37,954 nucleotides of DNA from CAYJBH01 sp964369445 (lineage in GTDB: Bacteria; Bacillota; Clostridia; Oscillospirales; Ruminococcaceae). The stretch lies in NCBI GenBank assembly GCA_964369445.1, contig CAYJFU010000015.1, positions 1 to 37,954 on the forward strand, given 5' to 3'. Shown in pieces: positions 1 to 8,800 of this stretch. The translations under genes and the position numbers were made by a program. Each line of letters starts with the position of its first letter. The first letter of the stretch is position 1. The notes below the pieces were generated by a model. That model had not been told where the DNA came from. It searched no databases and worked only from the letters and a program-made list of their open reading frames with translations.

Positions 1-2
1 AA

Positions 3-680
3 AAGAAAAATTTGAAAAAAATTTGGCTGACCGCCAGTTGAGGACGTTTTTTTGGCAAGACTAAAGATGAGCTTGCATCGTTCACCGTGGCACAGGCGCT
101 AAAGCATCCCAACTGGAGCATGGGCAGTAAAATAACCATCGATAGCGCCACCCTCATGAACAAAGGACTGGAGCTTATCGAGGCGGCCTATCTGTTTGGC
201 CTCGACCAAGAGCAGATTAACGTCGTGGTGCACCGCCAAAGCATTATCCACTCGATGGTGGAGTTTTGCGACGGCGCACTGCTAGCGCAACTGGGTGTGC
301 CGGATATGGCGGTACCAATAGCTTACGCACTGACCTATCCTCAGCGTCTTGCCGACATAGCACCCCCACCCGACCTAATGACGGCAAACTTGACATTTGC
401 ACCGCCGGATGAGCAGACGTTTTGCTGTCTTGCGGCGGCTCGCAAAGCATTGGCACTCGGCGGTGTTGCACCCTGTGTTGTGAGCGGCGCTAACGAAGCG
501 GCTGTGGAGCTCTTTTTGAGCGAAAAGATACGCTTTACCGACATTGGGAAACTTGTAACGGCATCGCTCGGCGTGTACACACACTACAAACAGGATTTTG
601 AAATTTGTGACGTTTTGCAAGCGGATAAGAATGCGAGGGATTTTGTTTACAGCCTTGTAGAATCCAAAGGGTTTCAATAA
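3..680 (+). CDS. dxr: 1-deoxy-D-xylulose 5-phosphate reductoisomerase, 3' part
   Basis: Converts 1-deoxyxylulose 5-phosphate to methylerythritol 4-phosphate with NADPH, the committed step of the MEP isoprenoid pathway. The visible part begins in the catalytic domain: the HPNWSMG motif, then DSATLMNKGLELIEA, which supplies the family's metal- and substrate-binding Asn, Lys and Glu, followed by the C-terminal helical domain to a TAA stop. The gene is cut off by the window start. Upstream of the GTG at 87 the same frame reads KIWLTAS, then TGA, then GRFFGKTKDELASF. This matches the conserved loop LTASGGPF except for a stop in place of a Gly and Arg in place of Pro, so I think the reading frame really continues and the stop is a contig-end error. 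A true nonsense mutation cannot be excluded. IspG, a later enzyme of the same pathway, is encoded just downstream. Confidence 0.9.
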
Positions 681-830
681 TTTTCGAAATGTTTTGGTTC
701 CACAAAAAGGTAAACAGAAACATAGCTTGTTCATTATGACTGTCGTTAACTAAGTTTTGAGAAAAAGCAACCAACAGACATGTAAAATTGGGGGCAGTAC
801 AAGGCACTAAAACAATATAGGGAGATAATT

Positions 831-2894
831 TTGCAGTTAGTTGTTACTTTAATTGCCTCGGCGCTGGTCTTTGGGCTTGTGATATTTATACATGAGCTGG
901 GTCACTTTGTCGCGGCAAAAAAAAGCGGTGTCAAGGTCAACGAGTTTGCTCTGGGAATGGGACCGACGATTTTTTCCGTAACGCGCGGTGAGACAAAATA
1001 TGCACTGCGCCTGCTACCCATCGGCGGTTTTGTCGCTATGGAGGGAGAGGACAGCGAAAGCGACGACGAACGCAGTTTTAACAAGGCGAAAAAGTGGCAA
1101 CGCGCCATCATACTTGTGGCGGGCGGCTTTATGAACCTTATACTGGGTTTTGCGGTGCTGACCGGCGTTGTGCTGAGTCAGGAGTATATAACGAGCCGGA
1201 CGATAAGCACCTTTGATGAGGGCGCAAGCACCAAGGCATCGGGGCTGATGGAGGAGGACACTATAACCGCCATCACCGGGCGGCGTGTCTACATTGCAAA
1301 CGCCATAGTGTACGAACTGGCACGAACGCAGGCCAACACCGCCGACTTTACCGTCCAGCGCGGTGGCGAAACGGTGGAGGTGCCGGGGGTAACATTTGAC
1401 ACGATGGTCTACGAAGACGGCTACGAGCAGTTTGTAATGGATTTTGTTGTCTATCCAATCGAAAAAACGCCGATAACAGTAATTCAAGAAGCTACAGGTT
1501 GGACAATTTCACTTGCGCGCTTGATATTTTTGTCACTTATCGACCTTGTGACCGGCAGAGTTGCCATAAACAATCTGTCAGGACCTGTCGGTATCGTGAC
1601 GGTCATCGGTGACGCGGTCAGCATCGGTTTAGGGCCACTTGCGATGGTGCTTGCCCTGCTAACCGTCAATCTGGGCGTGTTTAACCTACTGCCACTGCCG
1701 GCACTGGACGGCGGCAGACTGCTGTTTTTGGCAATTGAAGCGATTATCCGTCGACCTGTACCGCAAAAGTTTGAAATAGCGGTCAACGGCGGCAGTTTTG
1801 TGCTATTAATGGCGTTGATGCTTTTTGTGACGTACAATGATATTACGAGGTTGACAAGGGCAGTAAAGGCAGGCGGTGTCACAATCGGCGGTGGCGCGAA
1901 CATAAGCGTTCAGTCGATGTTGAGCGTGCGTGCAGATGACATAGCCGGCAACGTGGCGCAGGCGCAAAAACTGCAGAGCGTCGGGTGCGATATAATCCGC
2001 ATTGCGGTGCCGGACGAAGCGGCAGTTGAGACACTTCGTGCGGTAAAGGGCGCGGTCGGTTGTCCCATCGTTGCGGACATACACTTTGACTATCGCCTTG
2101 CGCTACTGAGCGTCGCGGCAGGTGTGGACAAAATAAGGATTAACCCCGGCAACATCGGCGGTGTCGACAACGTCAAGCGCGTCGTCGAGGCGTGTGGCTC
2201 TCGGGGCATACCGATAAGGATAGGGGTCAACGGCGGCAGTCTTGACAAGGAATTTGCAGAGAAGTTTGCGCAGGACAAAGCCGAGGCGATGGTGCAAAGC
2301 GCACTGTTACATATCAAGCTTTTAGAGGATGAGGGGTTTTATGACACCGTCATATCGCTAAAATGCTCCGATGTGCCGCTAATGCTTGCGGCTTATCGCC
2401 GTATGTCAGCGGTGGTGGACTACCCGCTTCACCTCGGTGTCACCGAGGCAGGCACACTGATGCAATCGCTGTGCAAGTCAGCTATGGGCATCGGCGCACT
2501 GCTCATGGAGGGGATCGGCGACACGTTGAGGGTGTCGATAACCGGCGATGTCTGCGACGAGGTTACGGCAGGGTTTCATATCCTGCGCTCGGCAGGTAAG
2601 GTTGTCCCGGGTATTCAGCTGATAAGTTGCCCAACCTGCGGCAGAACACAGATACCGCTTTTCGAGATAGCGCAAGAGGTGGAAAAACGCCTGCAACACA
2701 TAAAAAAACCGCTTAAAGTTGCAGTTATGGGCTGTGTTGTCAACGGTCCGGGTGAGGCAAAGGATGCCGACATCGGTATTGCCGGTGGCAAGGACAAGGC
2801 GGTATTGTTTAAAAACGGCGATGTCGTGCGCACGTTAAGCGGCGACATAACGACGGAATTTGTAAAAGAAGTGGAAGAGCTGGCCGGTGAGTGA
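831..2894 (+). CDS. rseP-ispG: Fused RseP-type site-2 protease and IspG (HMB-PP synthase)
   Basis: A single 687-residue reading frame joins two normally separate proteins. Residues 1-340 are a complete M50 intramembrane protease: HELGH zinc site at 21-25, a PDZ region at about 115-200, the LDG motif at 292-294, and several membrane helices. Residues 341-687 are IspG, which makes HMB-PP from MEcPP with a 4Fe-4S cluster. Its cluster cysteines C600, C603 and C635 and the catalytic Glu in NGPGEAKDADIG (E642) are present. The protease half ends at the usual C-terminus (TYNDITRL) and IspG starts at its usual N-terminus, so nothing is lost but a stop codon. TTG at 1851 could be an internal ispG start, though the AGG before it leaves no spacer. 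The start is TTG at 831 with AGGGAG six bases upstream. The order dxr-rseP-ispG-polC is common in Clostridia. Fusion could be real or a small indel. Confidence 0.9.
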   Translation: MQLVVTLIASALVFGLVIFIHELGHFVAAKKSGVKVNEFALGMGPTIFSVTRGETKYALRLLPIGGFVAMEGEDSESDDERSFNKAKKWQRAIILVAGGFMNLILGFAVLTGVVLSQEYITSRTISTFDEGASTKASGLMEEDTITAITGRRVYIANAIVYELARTQANTADFTVQRGGETVEVPGVTFDTMVYEDGYEQFVMDFVVYPIEKTPITVIQEATGWTISLARLIFLSLIDLVTGRVAINNLSGPVGIVTVIGDAVSIGLGPLAMVLALLTVNLGVFNLLPLPALDGGRLLFLAIEAIIRRPVPQKFEIAVNGGSFVLLMALMLFVTYNDITRLTRAVKAGGVTIGGGANISVQSMLSVRADDIAGNVAQAQKLQSVGCDIIRIAVPDEAAVETLRAVKGAVGCPIVADIHFDYRLALLSVAAGVDKIRINPGNIGGVDNVKRVVEACGSRGIPIRIGVNGGSLDKEFAEKFAQDKAEAMVQSALLHIKLLEDEGFYDTVISLKCSDVPLMLAAYRRMSAVVDYPLHLGVTEAGTLMQSLCKSAMGIGALLMEGIGDTLRVSITGDVCDEVTAGFHILRSAGKVVPGIQLISCPTCGRTQIPLFEIAQEVEKRLQHIKKPLKVAVMGCVVNGPGEAKDADIGIAGGKDKAVLFKNGDVVRTLSGDITTEFVKEVEELAGE

Positions 2895-5800
2895 CATTAA
2901 TTTTTACAGTATATTTAAAGGGCGCTTGCAACAGCGCTACTTTGATTTTTTGCAGTCCGGCGTACTGGCACGTGTCAATGTCGATAAAAATAAGGGGAGT
3001 GTCACGATCGTTGTTGCCACCGACACCCCCATGAGCGCAGAACAGCTTTATAGGACAGAGCGACAGCTTGTGCCGGCATTCGGCGGTTTTAAACTGCAAC
3101 TAAAAAATACGATATCACCGCAGGCTTTCAATGTAGAGGCGGTGTTACTTTTTTGCGAGGAACTCGGTGCAAAAGGGTTTGCCGTCAATGGCTTTATCGC
3201 TGAACAAGCACCTGAAATTCAAGAGAATCTCATTACCGTTTACCATATAAACAGCGATGAAATACTTATAAGTCAGGACTTTTGCGGTGCTTTGCGCGAG
3301 CTTATCGAGCAAAAGTGCGGTTTACTTTTCCAAGTGCGCCTGCAAAAGGTAGAGGGACAAAAAAAAGCGTTTGCCGGTATTAGCCGACCGATGCAGGGGT
3401 TTTCCGCTGTACCCAAAAGCACACAGGACTTTTCCGACGCACCGCTACCCACCGAGCCACCTCCACAAGATGCACCATGGGATACCCCCGCTGAAAGTGC
3501 CCCTTGGGACGTACCACAGCCACAAAAACCGGCTCCTATTACGAAAGGCGGCTGTAAAGCTGAAATACTTTACGGCAGAGCATTTAAACAAAAAGGCATA
3601 ATACCGCTCAGTGAAGTGGGGGAAAAGATAGGCAATCTGACGGTTGCGGGTGAGGTTTTTTTTGTCGAGGAGCGTGTCGCTTTTAAAGTGACGTTGTCAA
3701 TATACCTACATGACGGTACGGGTAGTTGCAAGCTTAGAATTATGCAGGACAAAAATTCGTCTGTCAAACTTCCAAAGGTCAAAATAGGAGATTCGGTAGT
3801 TGTCAAGGGGAATTGCTCGTTTGACTCGCGGTTTGATCAGGATTTTATTATATACCCAACCGACATACTCAAGGTTAAAAAGCACAAACGAAAAGACACA
3901 GCTGAAAAAAAGCGAGTAGAGCTTCACCTACATACAAAAATGAGCAGTATGGATGGGCTCATCGCTCCCAAACAGGCGGTAAAAATGGCAGCTAAGCTCG
4001 GTCACCGCGCAGTTGCCATCACCGACCACGGCAACTGTCAGGCCTTCCCGGAGGCGATGATAGCCGCGGATGGCGTGAAAAAATCCGGACAGGAATTTAA
4101 ACTTATTTACGGACTTGAAGCATATTATGTGCCCTCCGAAACACTGCCGGAGCACAGCCAAAACCAGACAAACCACGCTAAAACCAACCACATAATACTG
4201 CTTGTCAAAACGCAAGCAGGGCTTAAAAACCTATACAAAATCATATCACGAAGCCACATTGACTACTTCTACCGCCGACCGCGCGTGCCCAAATGGCTAC
4301 TTGATAAGCACCGTGACGGTATCATCGTCGGCAGTGCGTGCGAGGCAGGGGAGCTTTACCGCAAAATAGTCGAGGGTTGCGGCTTTGGAGAATTGAAAGA
4401 AATAGCTTCTTACTACGATTTTCTGGAAGTGCAACCGCTCATGAACAACGAGTTTATGCTCCGTAACGGTACCGTGAACAGCACCGAAGAACTAATCGAG
4501 CACAACAAGACGATAATAAAGCTGGGCGAAGCGTTGGATATACCGGTTATAGCGACTGGCGATGTTCACTTTGCAAGCAAAGAGGACGCACAGTATCGCG
4601 CCGTGCTCATGGCAGGCATGAAGTTCAGTGATGCCGACCAACAAGCGCCACTTTACTACCGCACAACGGAGGAGATGCTCTGCGAATTTGACTATCTGGC
4701 GCCGGAAAAGGCGTTTGAGGTGGTGGTGGAGAATCCCAACCGCATCGTCGACAGCATAGATGAGCTTCGCGCAATACCAAGGGGCACCTTTACCCCAAGC
4801 ATCGAGGGCAGTGACGAGGAGCTTATCGAGTTGACGTTTGCCGGCGCAAAGGCGATTTACGGCGACCCACTTCCTCAGGATATTGAGGCGCGCATTCAGC
4901 GTGAACTGGACAGCATCATTAAACACGGTTTTGCGGTGCTGTATATAATCGCGCAAAAACTCGTTAAAAACTCCGAAGATAACGACTATCTTGTCGGCTC
5001 ACGAGGCAGTGTCGGCTCGTCGGCGGTGGCTTTTTTTGCCGGCATATCGGAGGTTAACCCTCTGCCACCACACTACATCTGCAACGACTGCTACTACTAC
5101 GAGTTGACACCGGACAGCAAGTCGGGGTTTGACCTTACATCGAAAAACTGCCCTGAGTGCGGTGCACCGCTTTACGGTGACGGACACGAAATCCCCTTTG
5201 AGACGTTTTTGGGCTTTGACGGTGACAAGGCGCCGGATATCGACCTCAACTTTTCCGGCGAATATCAGGAGCGTGCACACAAATACACCGAACAACTTTT
5301 CGGCAGTGAATATGTGTTCAAGGCTGGCACCATCTCCATGTTGCAGGATAAAACGGCATTCGGGTATGTGAAAAACTACCTTACCGAGAGCGGAAAATCC
5401 GTCAGTAAGGCGGAGGAGATGCGCCTTGTGCGCGGCTGTGTCGACGTTAAAAAGACTACGGGGCAACATCCCGGAGGCATGGTTGTCGTGCCGCAGGGCT
5501 ACGAAGTTGAGGACTTCACACCGGTACAGCACCCTGCCGACAGTAAGGACAAGGGTGTCACGACCACCCACTTTGAGTTTAAATATCTGCATGACACGAT
5601 ACTGAAACTCGACATACTCGGTCATGACATGCCGACCATTTTCAAACACCTTAAGGATATGACCGGCATTGCAATGTCACAGGTGCCGATGAACGACCCA
5701 CGCATATTTTCGCTGCTGACTTCGACTAAAGAACTGGGCGTCAGTGAAAAGGATATCGACAGCAAAACCGGCACGTTCGGAATACCAGAACTTGGCACAA

Positions 5801-6672
5801 ACTTTGTGCGCAACATGCTTACCGACGCACAACCGCAAAGTTTCAGCGATCTAATCCAGATATCAGGGCTGTCGCACGGTACCGATGTCTGGACCGGCAA
5901 CGCAGACATGCTGATAAAAAATAAAATCTGCACCATCGCCGACGTTATCGGCACACGTGACAGCATCATGACCGAGCTGATAAAAAAAGGTGTCGACAAG
6001 GCGATGGCGTTTAAAATAATGGAGTGGACTCGTAAGGGTAAGGCTACGGCAAACTTTACAAAGGAAATCGAACAGATGCTTTTGGGCTGTGATGTGCCGC
6101 CTTGGTATATTGAAAGCTGTAAAAAAATTCAATACATGTTCCCGAAAGCGCACGCGGTGGCGTATCTTATTGCGGCGGTGCGGCTTATGTGGTTTAAGGT
6201 CAACTATCCGCTGGAGTATTATGCCGTAACGTTCACCGTCAAGGGCGAGGACATCGACTACGAGTCCGCTGTGGGTGGTAAGCAGATCTGTGTCACACGC
6301 TACAACAACCTTGCAAAAAAAATCGAGGCCGAACGCCTCGCAAAGGACAAAAGTATTTTCACTTCACTGCAAAGTATACGTGAAATGCTGTTTAGAGGTT
6401 ACGAGTTTTTGCCGATAAGGTTGCATAATAGNNNNNNNNNNAAGTACACAATTGAGGACGGTAAAATACGCTTGCCATATCTTGCGCTCAAGGGTGTGGG
6501 TGTCACCGCCGCAAACGATCTCTACAATGCCTGTCTGCAACACGACAGCTTTATCTCGGTCGATGACCTTGTCGGTCACGCAAAGATATCCAGTGCGGTT
6601 GTGACGGCACTGGATGATATCGGCGCGCTGAGCCACCTGCCAAAGACGAGTCAGGTGTCGCTGTTTGGGTAA
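2887..6672 (+). CDS. polC: DNA polymerase III alpha subunit, PolC type, lacking the exonuclease domain
   Basis: Replicative DNA polymerase of low-GC Gram-positives. Domain order: N-terminal region (1-180), Pro-rich linker with repeated APWD (about 180-220), OB fold (about 222-335), PHP domain starting at VELHLHT (about 343) with ITDHGN, and the polymerase core with VGSRGSVGSS, a Cys4 zinc site (CNDC, CPEC, about 731-760), the catalytic pair in PDIDLNFSGEYQ (about 781) and the third Asp in LKLDILGHD. It ends with the typical QVSLFG tail. PolC is normally about 1430 residues with a DEDD 3'-5' exonuclease inserted in PHP. Here PHP runs from YGLEAYYV (about 408) to HIILLVK (about 436) through roughly 20 residues, and no FDxET motif occurs anywhere, so proofreading is missing. 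The GTG start overlaps the ispG end by 8 nt (GTGAGTGA). A 10-N gap at 6432-6441 interrupts the C-terminal part without breaking the frame. Confidence 0.95.
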   Translation: MSDINFYSIFKGRLQQRYFDFLQSGVLARVNVDKNKGSVTIVVATDTPMSAEQLYRTERQLVPAFGGFKLQLKNTISPQAFNVEAVLLFCEELGAKGFAVNGFIAEQAPEIQENLITVYHINSDEILISQDFCGALRELIEQKCGLLFQVRLQKVEGQKKAFAGISRPMQGFSAVPKSTQDFSDAPLPTEPPPQDAPWDTPAESAPWDVPQPQKPAPITKGGCKAEILYGRAFKQKGIIPLSEVGEKIGNLTVAGEVFFVEERVAFKVTLSIYLHDGTGSCKLRIMQDKNSSVKLPKVKIGDSVVVKGNCSFDSRFDQDFIIYPTDILKVKKHKRKDTAEKKRVELHLHTKMSSMDGLIAPKQAVKMAAKLGHRAVAITDHGNCQAFPEAMIAADGVKKSGQEFKLIYGLEAYYVPSETLPEHSQNQTNHAKTNHIILLVKTQAGLKNLYKIISRSHIDYFYRRPRVPKWLLDKHRDGIIVGSACEAGELYRKIVEGCGFGELKEIASYYDFLEVQPLMNNEFMLRNGTVNSTEELIEHNKTIIKLGEALDIPVIATGDVHFASKEDAQYRAVLMAGMKFSDADQQAPLYYRTTEEMLCEFDYLAPEKAFEVVVENPNRIVDSIDELRAIPRGTFTPSIEGSDEELIELTFAGAKAIYGDPLPQDIEARIQRELDSIIKHGFAVLYIIAQKLVKNSEDNDYLVGSRGSVGSSAVAFFAGISEVNPLPPHYICNDCYYYELTPDSKSGFDLTSKNCPECGAPLYGDGHEIPFETFLGFDGDKAPDIDLNFSGEYQERAHKYTEQLFGSEYVFKAGTISMLQDKTAFGYVKNYLTESGKSVSKAEEMRLVRGCVDVKKTTGQHPGGMVVVPQGYEVEDFTPVQHPADSKDKGVTTTHFEFKYLHDTILKLDILGHDMPTIFKHLKDMTGIAMSQVPMNDPRIFSLLTSTKELGVSEKDIDSKTGTFGIPELGTNFVRNMLTDAQPQSFSDLIQISGLSHGTDVWTGNADMLIKNKICTIADVIGTRDSIMTELIKKGVDKAMAFKIMEWTRKGKATANFTKEIEQMLLGCDVPPWYIESCKKIQYMFPKAHAVAYLIAAVRLMWFKVNYPLEYYAVTFTVKGEDIDYESAVGGKQICVTRYNNLAKKIEAERLAKDKSIFTSLQSIREMLFRGYEFLPIRLHNXXXXKYTIEDGKIRLPYLALKGVGVTAANDLYNACLQHDSFISVDDLVGHAKISSAVVTALDDIGALSHLPKTSQVSLFG
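6432..6441. other. Assembly gap (10 N) inside polC
   Basis: Ten N between CATAATAG and AAGTACAC. The flanking peptide LPIRLHN-S-xxx-KY aligns residue for residue with the PolC consensus LPIDLYKSDATKF, so the gap length seems right and the frame is preserved. Confidence 0.95.
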
Positions 6673-7048
6673 CAATATATTTTTTAGATTCTTCGTCTCT
6701 GCCGTTGGCATGGAACGAAACAATCCAAAAGAAACAAATTTCCCAACACAAATTATTTTTCACAAACTAATTCTACGATAGTTGTTGCAACGTCATCTTC
6801 AACCAATATATTACCTATTGTATCTACTGCTTTTGCACCGACAGCACCTCTTATAAATCCGACTGTAATTCCACAGCTGTTCTAACGCCGGGTACAAATC
6901 AGTCGCTTTTGATAATACATCGAGAGGCTTATTTTTGTCGTATTATCATCTTAAAGCACACCTTGCAATTTTTTAACAACAAAAATATTTATCAATATAA
7001 AAATAATCATTCAATTTGACAATAAACTTTAGTTGCAGCGACAAGGCA
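6673..7048. other. Intergenic region between polC and the pseudouridine synthase gene
   Basis: AT-rich stretch of 376 bases separating convergent genes. Apart from the decayed minus-strand reading frame listed separately, I see no intact gene, tRNA or RNA gene, and no strong hairpin with a T-run that would terminate polC. Confidence 0.6.
6753..6945 (-). pseudogene. Frameshifted gene remnant, unidentified
   Basis: Read on the minus strand, bases 6881-6753 encode a coherent C-terminal peptide, CGITVGFIRGAVGAKAVDTI followed by GNILVEDDVATTIVELVCEK and a TAA stop. Immediately upstream, a different frame gives KPLDVLSKATDLYPALEQL. The two join by a one-base shift around 6877-6882, and upstream of about 6945 stops appear in all frames. 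The composition is protein-like (amphipathic, acidic tail), which suggests the 3' end of a gene that has lost its start. I do not recognise the family, and chance coding potential cannot be excluded. Confidence 0.35.
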
Positions 7049-7921
7049 CTACAACCCCTCAAAAAAACGTATCGTCTCGCTATCCTCACAGCAAAAAGTC
7101 CTCCCTGACAGCGCTTCGAGTGGTGGCGGTAGTTCGCCGAATGTCAGGCTGTAGGCGCACAACAATTGGCCATGCCTGTCGGTTTTTTGTTTAGACCCGT
7201 ACTTTCTGTCGCCGACAATGGGCGCGCCGAGGTGTGCGAGCTGTGCACGTATTTGATGTGTTTTGCCCGTTATAAGCTCGGCTTTAACAAGATAATAGTT
7301 TCCCTTTTGTGACAGCGTCTCAAACACCGTTTTCATGGTAGTGCCGCCTGTGACGCTTGTTATTTTATCGACGCGCTCAAACCCGGTTGTACATTCGCCA
7401 TCGGCACGGCCGTAGGTTACGGCAAGATAGTGCTTTTTTACGTTGCGCTCCCTTATCTCCTGTGCCAGTATCTGTGCCGCGTCGTGTGTGCGCGCAATCA
7501 TCACAAGGCCTTCGGTGCCTCGGTCGATACGGTTGACAAGGCACGGCGCAAATGTTCCGCTTCCGTATGCCGTTATAAATCCGTCCAAAAGGTTTGCATC
7601 GCCGGTGGCATCGCTGTGGCACAGCATACGCTGTGGTTTTTGCACAATTGCAACATTATCATCAATATACACCGTTTTAAAACCCGTCGCCGGATTGCAT
7701 GCGCGAGTTTTTTGCTCAAAAAATTCATCGTTTATGTACATCGCTATCTCATCACCGGTGCAAACGGTGTAGTTTTCCGGCTTTTTTTTGCCAAACACCT
7801 TAACCCTGCCATTGCGAAAGCTTTTGTACAGCAGTGATTTAGGCATATTCTTTGTGAGCAACAGCACAAGACGTGACAATCTCATACCGTTTTCAGTGGA
7901 AGTTACGATAAATTTTTTCAT
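7049..7921 (-). CDS. RluA-family 23S rRNA/tRNA pseudouridine synthase
   Basis: Isomerises uridine to pseudouridine in structured RNA. The 290-residue protein has an S4-like RNA-binding N-terminus (MKKFIVTSTENGMRLSRLV, about 1-70) and the RluA catalytic domain. The active-site Asp is in VNRIDRGTEGLVMIAR (about 133-148), a variant of HRLDxxTxG seen in a Firmicutes branch. The second signature, ELITGKTHQIRAQLAHLGAPI with VGDRKYG, is intact. The N-terminal S4 domain and length fit RluC/RluD-like members, but the target uridine cannot be told from sequence. The gene stands alone, convergent to polC, with its own promoter at about 8008-8036. Confidence 0.9.
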   Translation of the reverse strand: MKKFIVTSTENGMRLSRLVLLLTKNMPKSLLYKSFRNGRVKVFGKKKPENYTVCTGDEIAMYINDEFFEQKTRACNPATGFKTVYIDDNVAIVQKPQRMLCHSDATGDANLLDGFITAYGSGTFAPCLVNRIDRGTEGLVMIARTHDAAQILAQEIRERNVKKHYLAVTYGRADGECTTGFERVDKITSVTGGTTMKTVFETLSQKGNYYLVKAELITGKTHQIRAQLAHLGAPIVGDRKYGSKQKTDRHGQLLCAYSLTFGELPPPLEALSGRTFCCEDSETIRFFEGL

Positions 7922-8007
7922 ATTTTAACCAAATAACCCTTAAAGAATGCATTTTTTGACGCGATGGACTTAAATTTGTGCATTTTACTTTATTTTTTAA
8001 CAGATAT

Positions 8008-8036
8008 ATTATATAATAAAAACAACAAATAGTAAA
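8008..8036 (-). promoter_or_regulatory. Putative sigma-A promoter of the pseudouridine synthase gene
   Basis: On the minus strand TTTACT (8036-8031) and a perfect TATAAT (8013-8008) are separated by 17 bases, about 85 bases upstream of the start codon at 7921. Confidence 0.55.
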
Positions 8037-8070
8037 GGTGTGAATATTTACAGGTGAGGCAGTAACATTT

Positions 8071-8161
8071 ATTTGACTTTCTGCGTTACGTATCCACCCG
8101 CCGATGGTGTGGGAATAAGTAACGTAGGTTACCGCTAAATTAACTTTCTATGTCCACCTCC
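8071..8161 (-). repeat. Short repeat element, copy A (two degenerate units)
   Basis: On the minus strand, bases 8161-8139 read GGAGGTGGACATAGAAAGTT, then AAT. Bases 8099-8071 carry a second, diverged unit, GGGTGGATACGTAACGCAG followed by AAAGTCAAAT. The first unit matches bases 35034-35057 in the purA leader (GGAAGTGGACATAGAAAGTC, then AAAT), and similarity continues in both into a GCG...CTACGT stretch. The element lies about 150-240 bases upstream of the minus-strand pseudouridine synthase gene and also upstream of nrdR on the other strand. Confidence 0.55.
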
Positions 8162-8326
8162 ATATTTACCAAGGTCAACAATTTGGAGTAACATTCCTGT
8201 TCACTTGAAACTGTCGCTTTTGATGCTTTTTGACTTTGTTACGATAGACCCGAGGCAAACAAAATATTATTCGTCCGCTACAGGTTGTTGACATTGAATA
8301 ATATACGAGAACAAGGGGGAATTATA

Positions 8327-8800
8327 ATGAAATGTCCGTTTTGCAGCGCAGAGGACACCAAAGTGTTGGACAGCCGCCCGGCGGACGGGGGCCTACGTAT
8401 TCGTCGCCGACGAGAGTGTTTTGAGTGCAGTAAGCGCTTTACAACGTATGAAATTATCGAAACTGTACCGATCATGGTGGAAAAAAAGGACAACTCTCGT
8501 GAGGCTTTTAATCGACAAAAGATACTAAACGGTCTTTTGCGCGCTTGTGAAAAACGTCCTGTTACCCTTGAGCAGCTGGAACAGGCTGTCGACAGAATTG
8601 AGCAAACAATATCAAATTCACTCAGCCGTGAGGTCACCTCGCTCTCTATTGGCGAGCTCTGTATGGAGGAGCTCAAAGGTATTGACGAGGTTGCATACGT
8701 ACGTTTTGCCTCGGTATATCGTCAGTTCGGCGATATAGATTCCTTTATGAAAGAATTGACAGAGCTACTGGGTCAGCGCTCAAAAAACAGCAAGAAATAG
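8327..8800 (+). CDS. nrdR: Transcriptional repressor NrdR
   Basis: Nucleotide-sensing zinc-ribbon and ATP-cone repressor of ribonucleotide reductase operons. The 157-residue protein opens with CPFCSAEDTKVLDSRPADGG, whose CxxC pairs with the second zinc Cys pair in RRRECFECSKRFTTYE. The ATP-cone follows (about 49-139) with KKDNSREAFNRQKILNGLLR, where (d)ATP binding is expected. Length is typical of the family (about 150). An in-frame ATG at 8285 would add 14 residues, but family members begin at MKCPFC and the 8327 ATG has AAGGGGGA about 7 bases upstream, so I chose 8327. The 3' end overlaps the convergent DUF4363 gene by 21 bases. No ribonucleotide reductase gene lies in the window. Confidence 0.95.
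   Translation: MKCPFCSAEDTKVLDSRPADGGLRIRRRRECFECSKRFTTYEIIETVPIMVEKKDNSREAFNRQKILNGLLRACEKRPVTLEQLEQAVDRIEQTISNSLSREVTSLSIGELCMEELKGIDEVAYVRFASVYRQFGDIDSFMKELTELLGQRSKNSKK

Larger units (their letters stand above)
7922..8326. other. Divergent intergenic region upstream of nrdR
   Basis: 405 bases between the divergent pseudouridine synthase gene and nrdR. It holds a minus-strand promoter (8008-8036) and a repeat element (8071-8161) with partly self-complementary segments (CGTTAC near 8085, GTAACG near 8120). No open reading frame looks real. I could not find a convincing NrdR box or known riboswitch. Confidence 0.6.

Noticed and set aside
1..90. TGA-to-Gly recoding (alternative genetic code)
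   Set aside because: TGA is used as a terminal stop elsewhere (ispG) and no other in-frame TGA was found inside conserved genes.
8040..8280. Possible riboswitch upstream of nrdR
   Set aside because: Some complementarity exists, but no known riboswitch core was recognisable; the repeat explanation fits better.
8285..8326. Upstream start for nrdR
   Set aside because: Adds 14 residues absent from the family; the downstream ATG has the better ribosome site.
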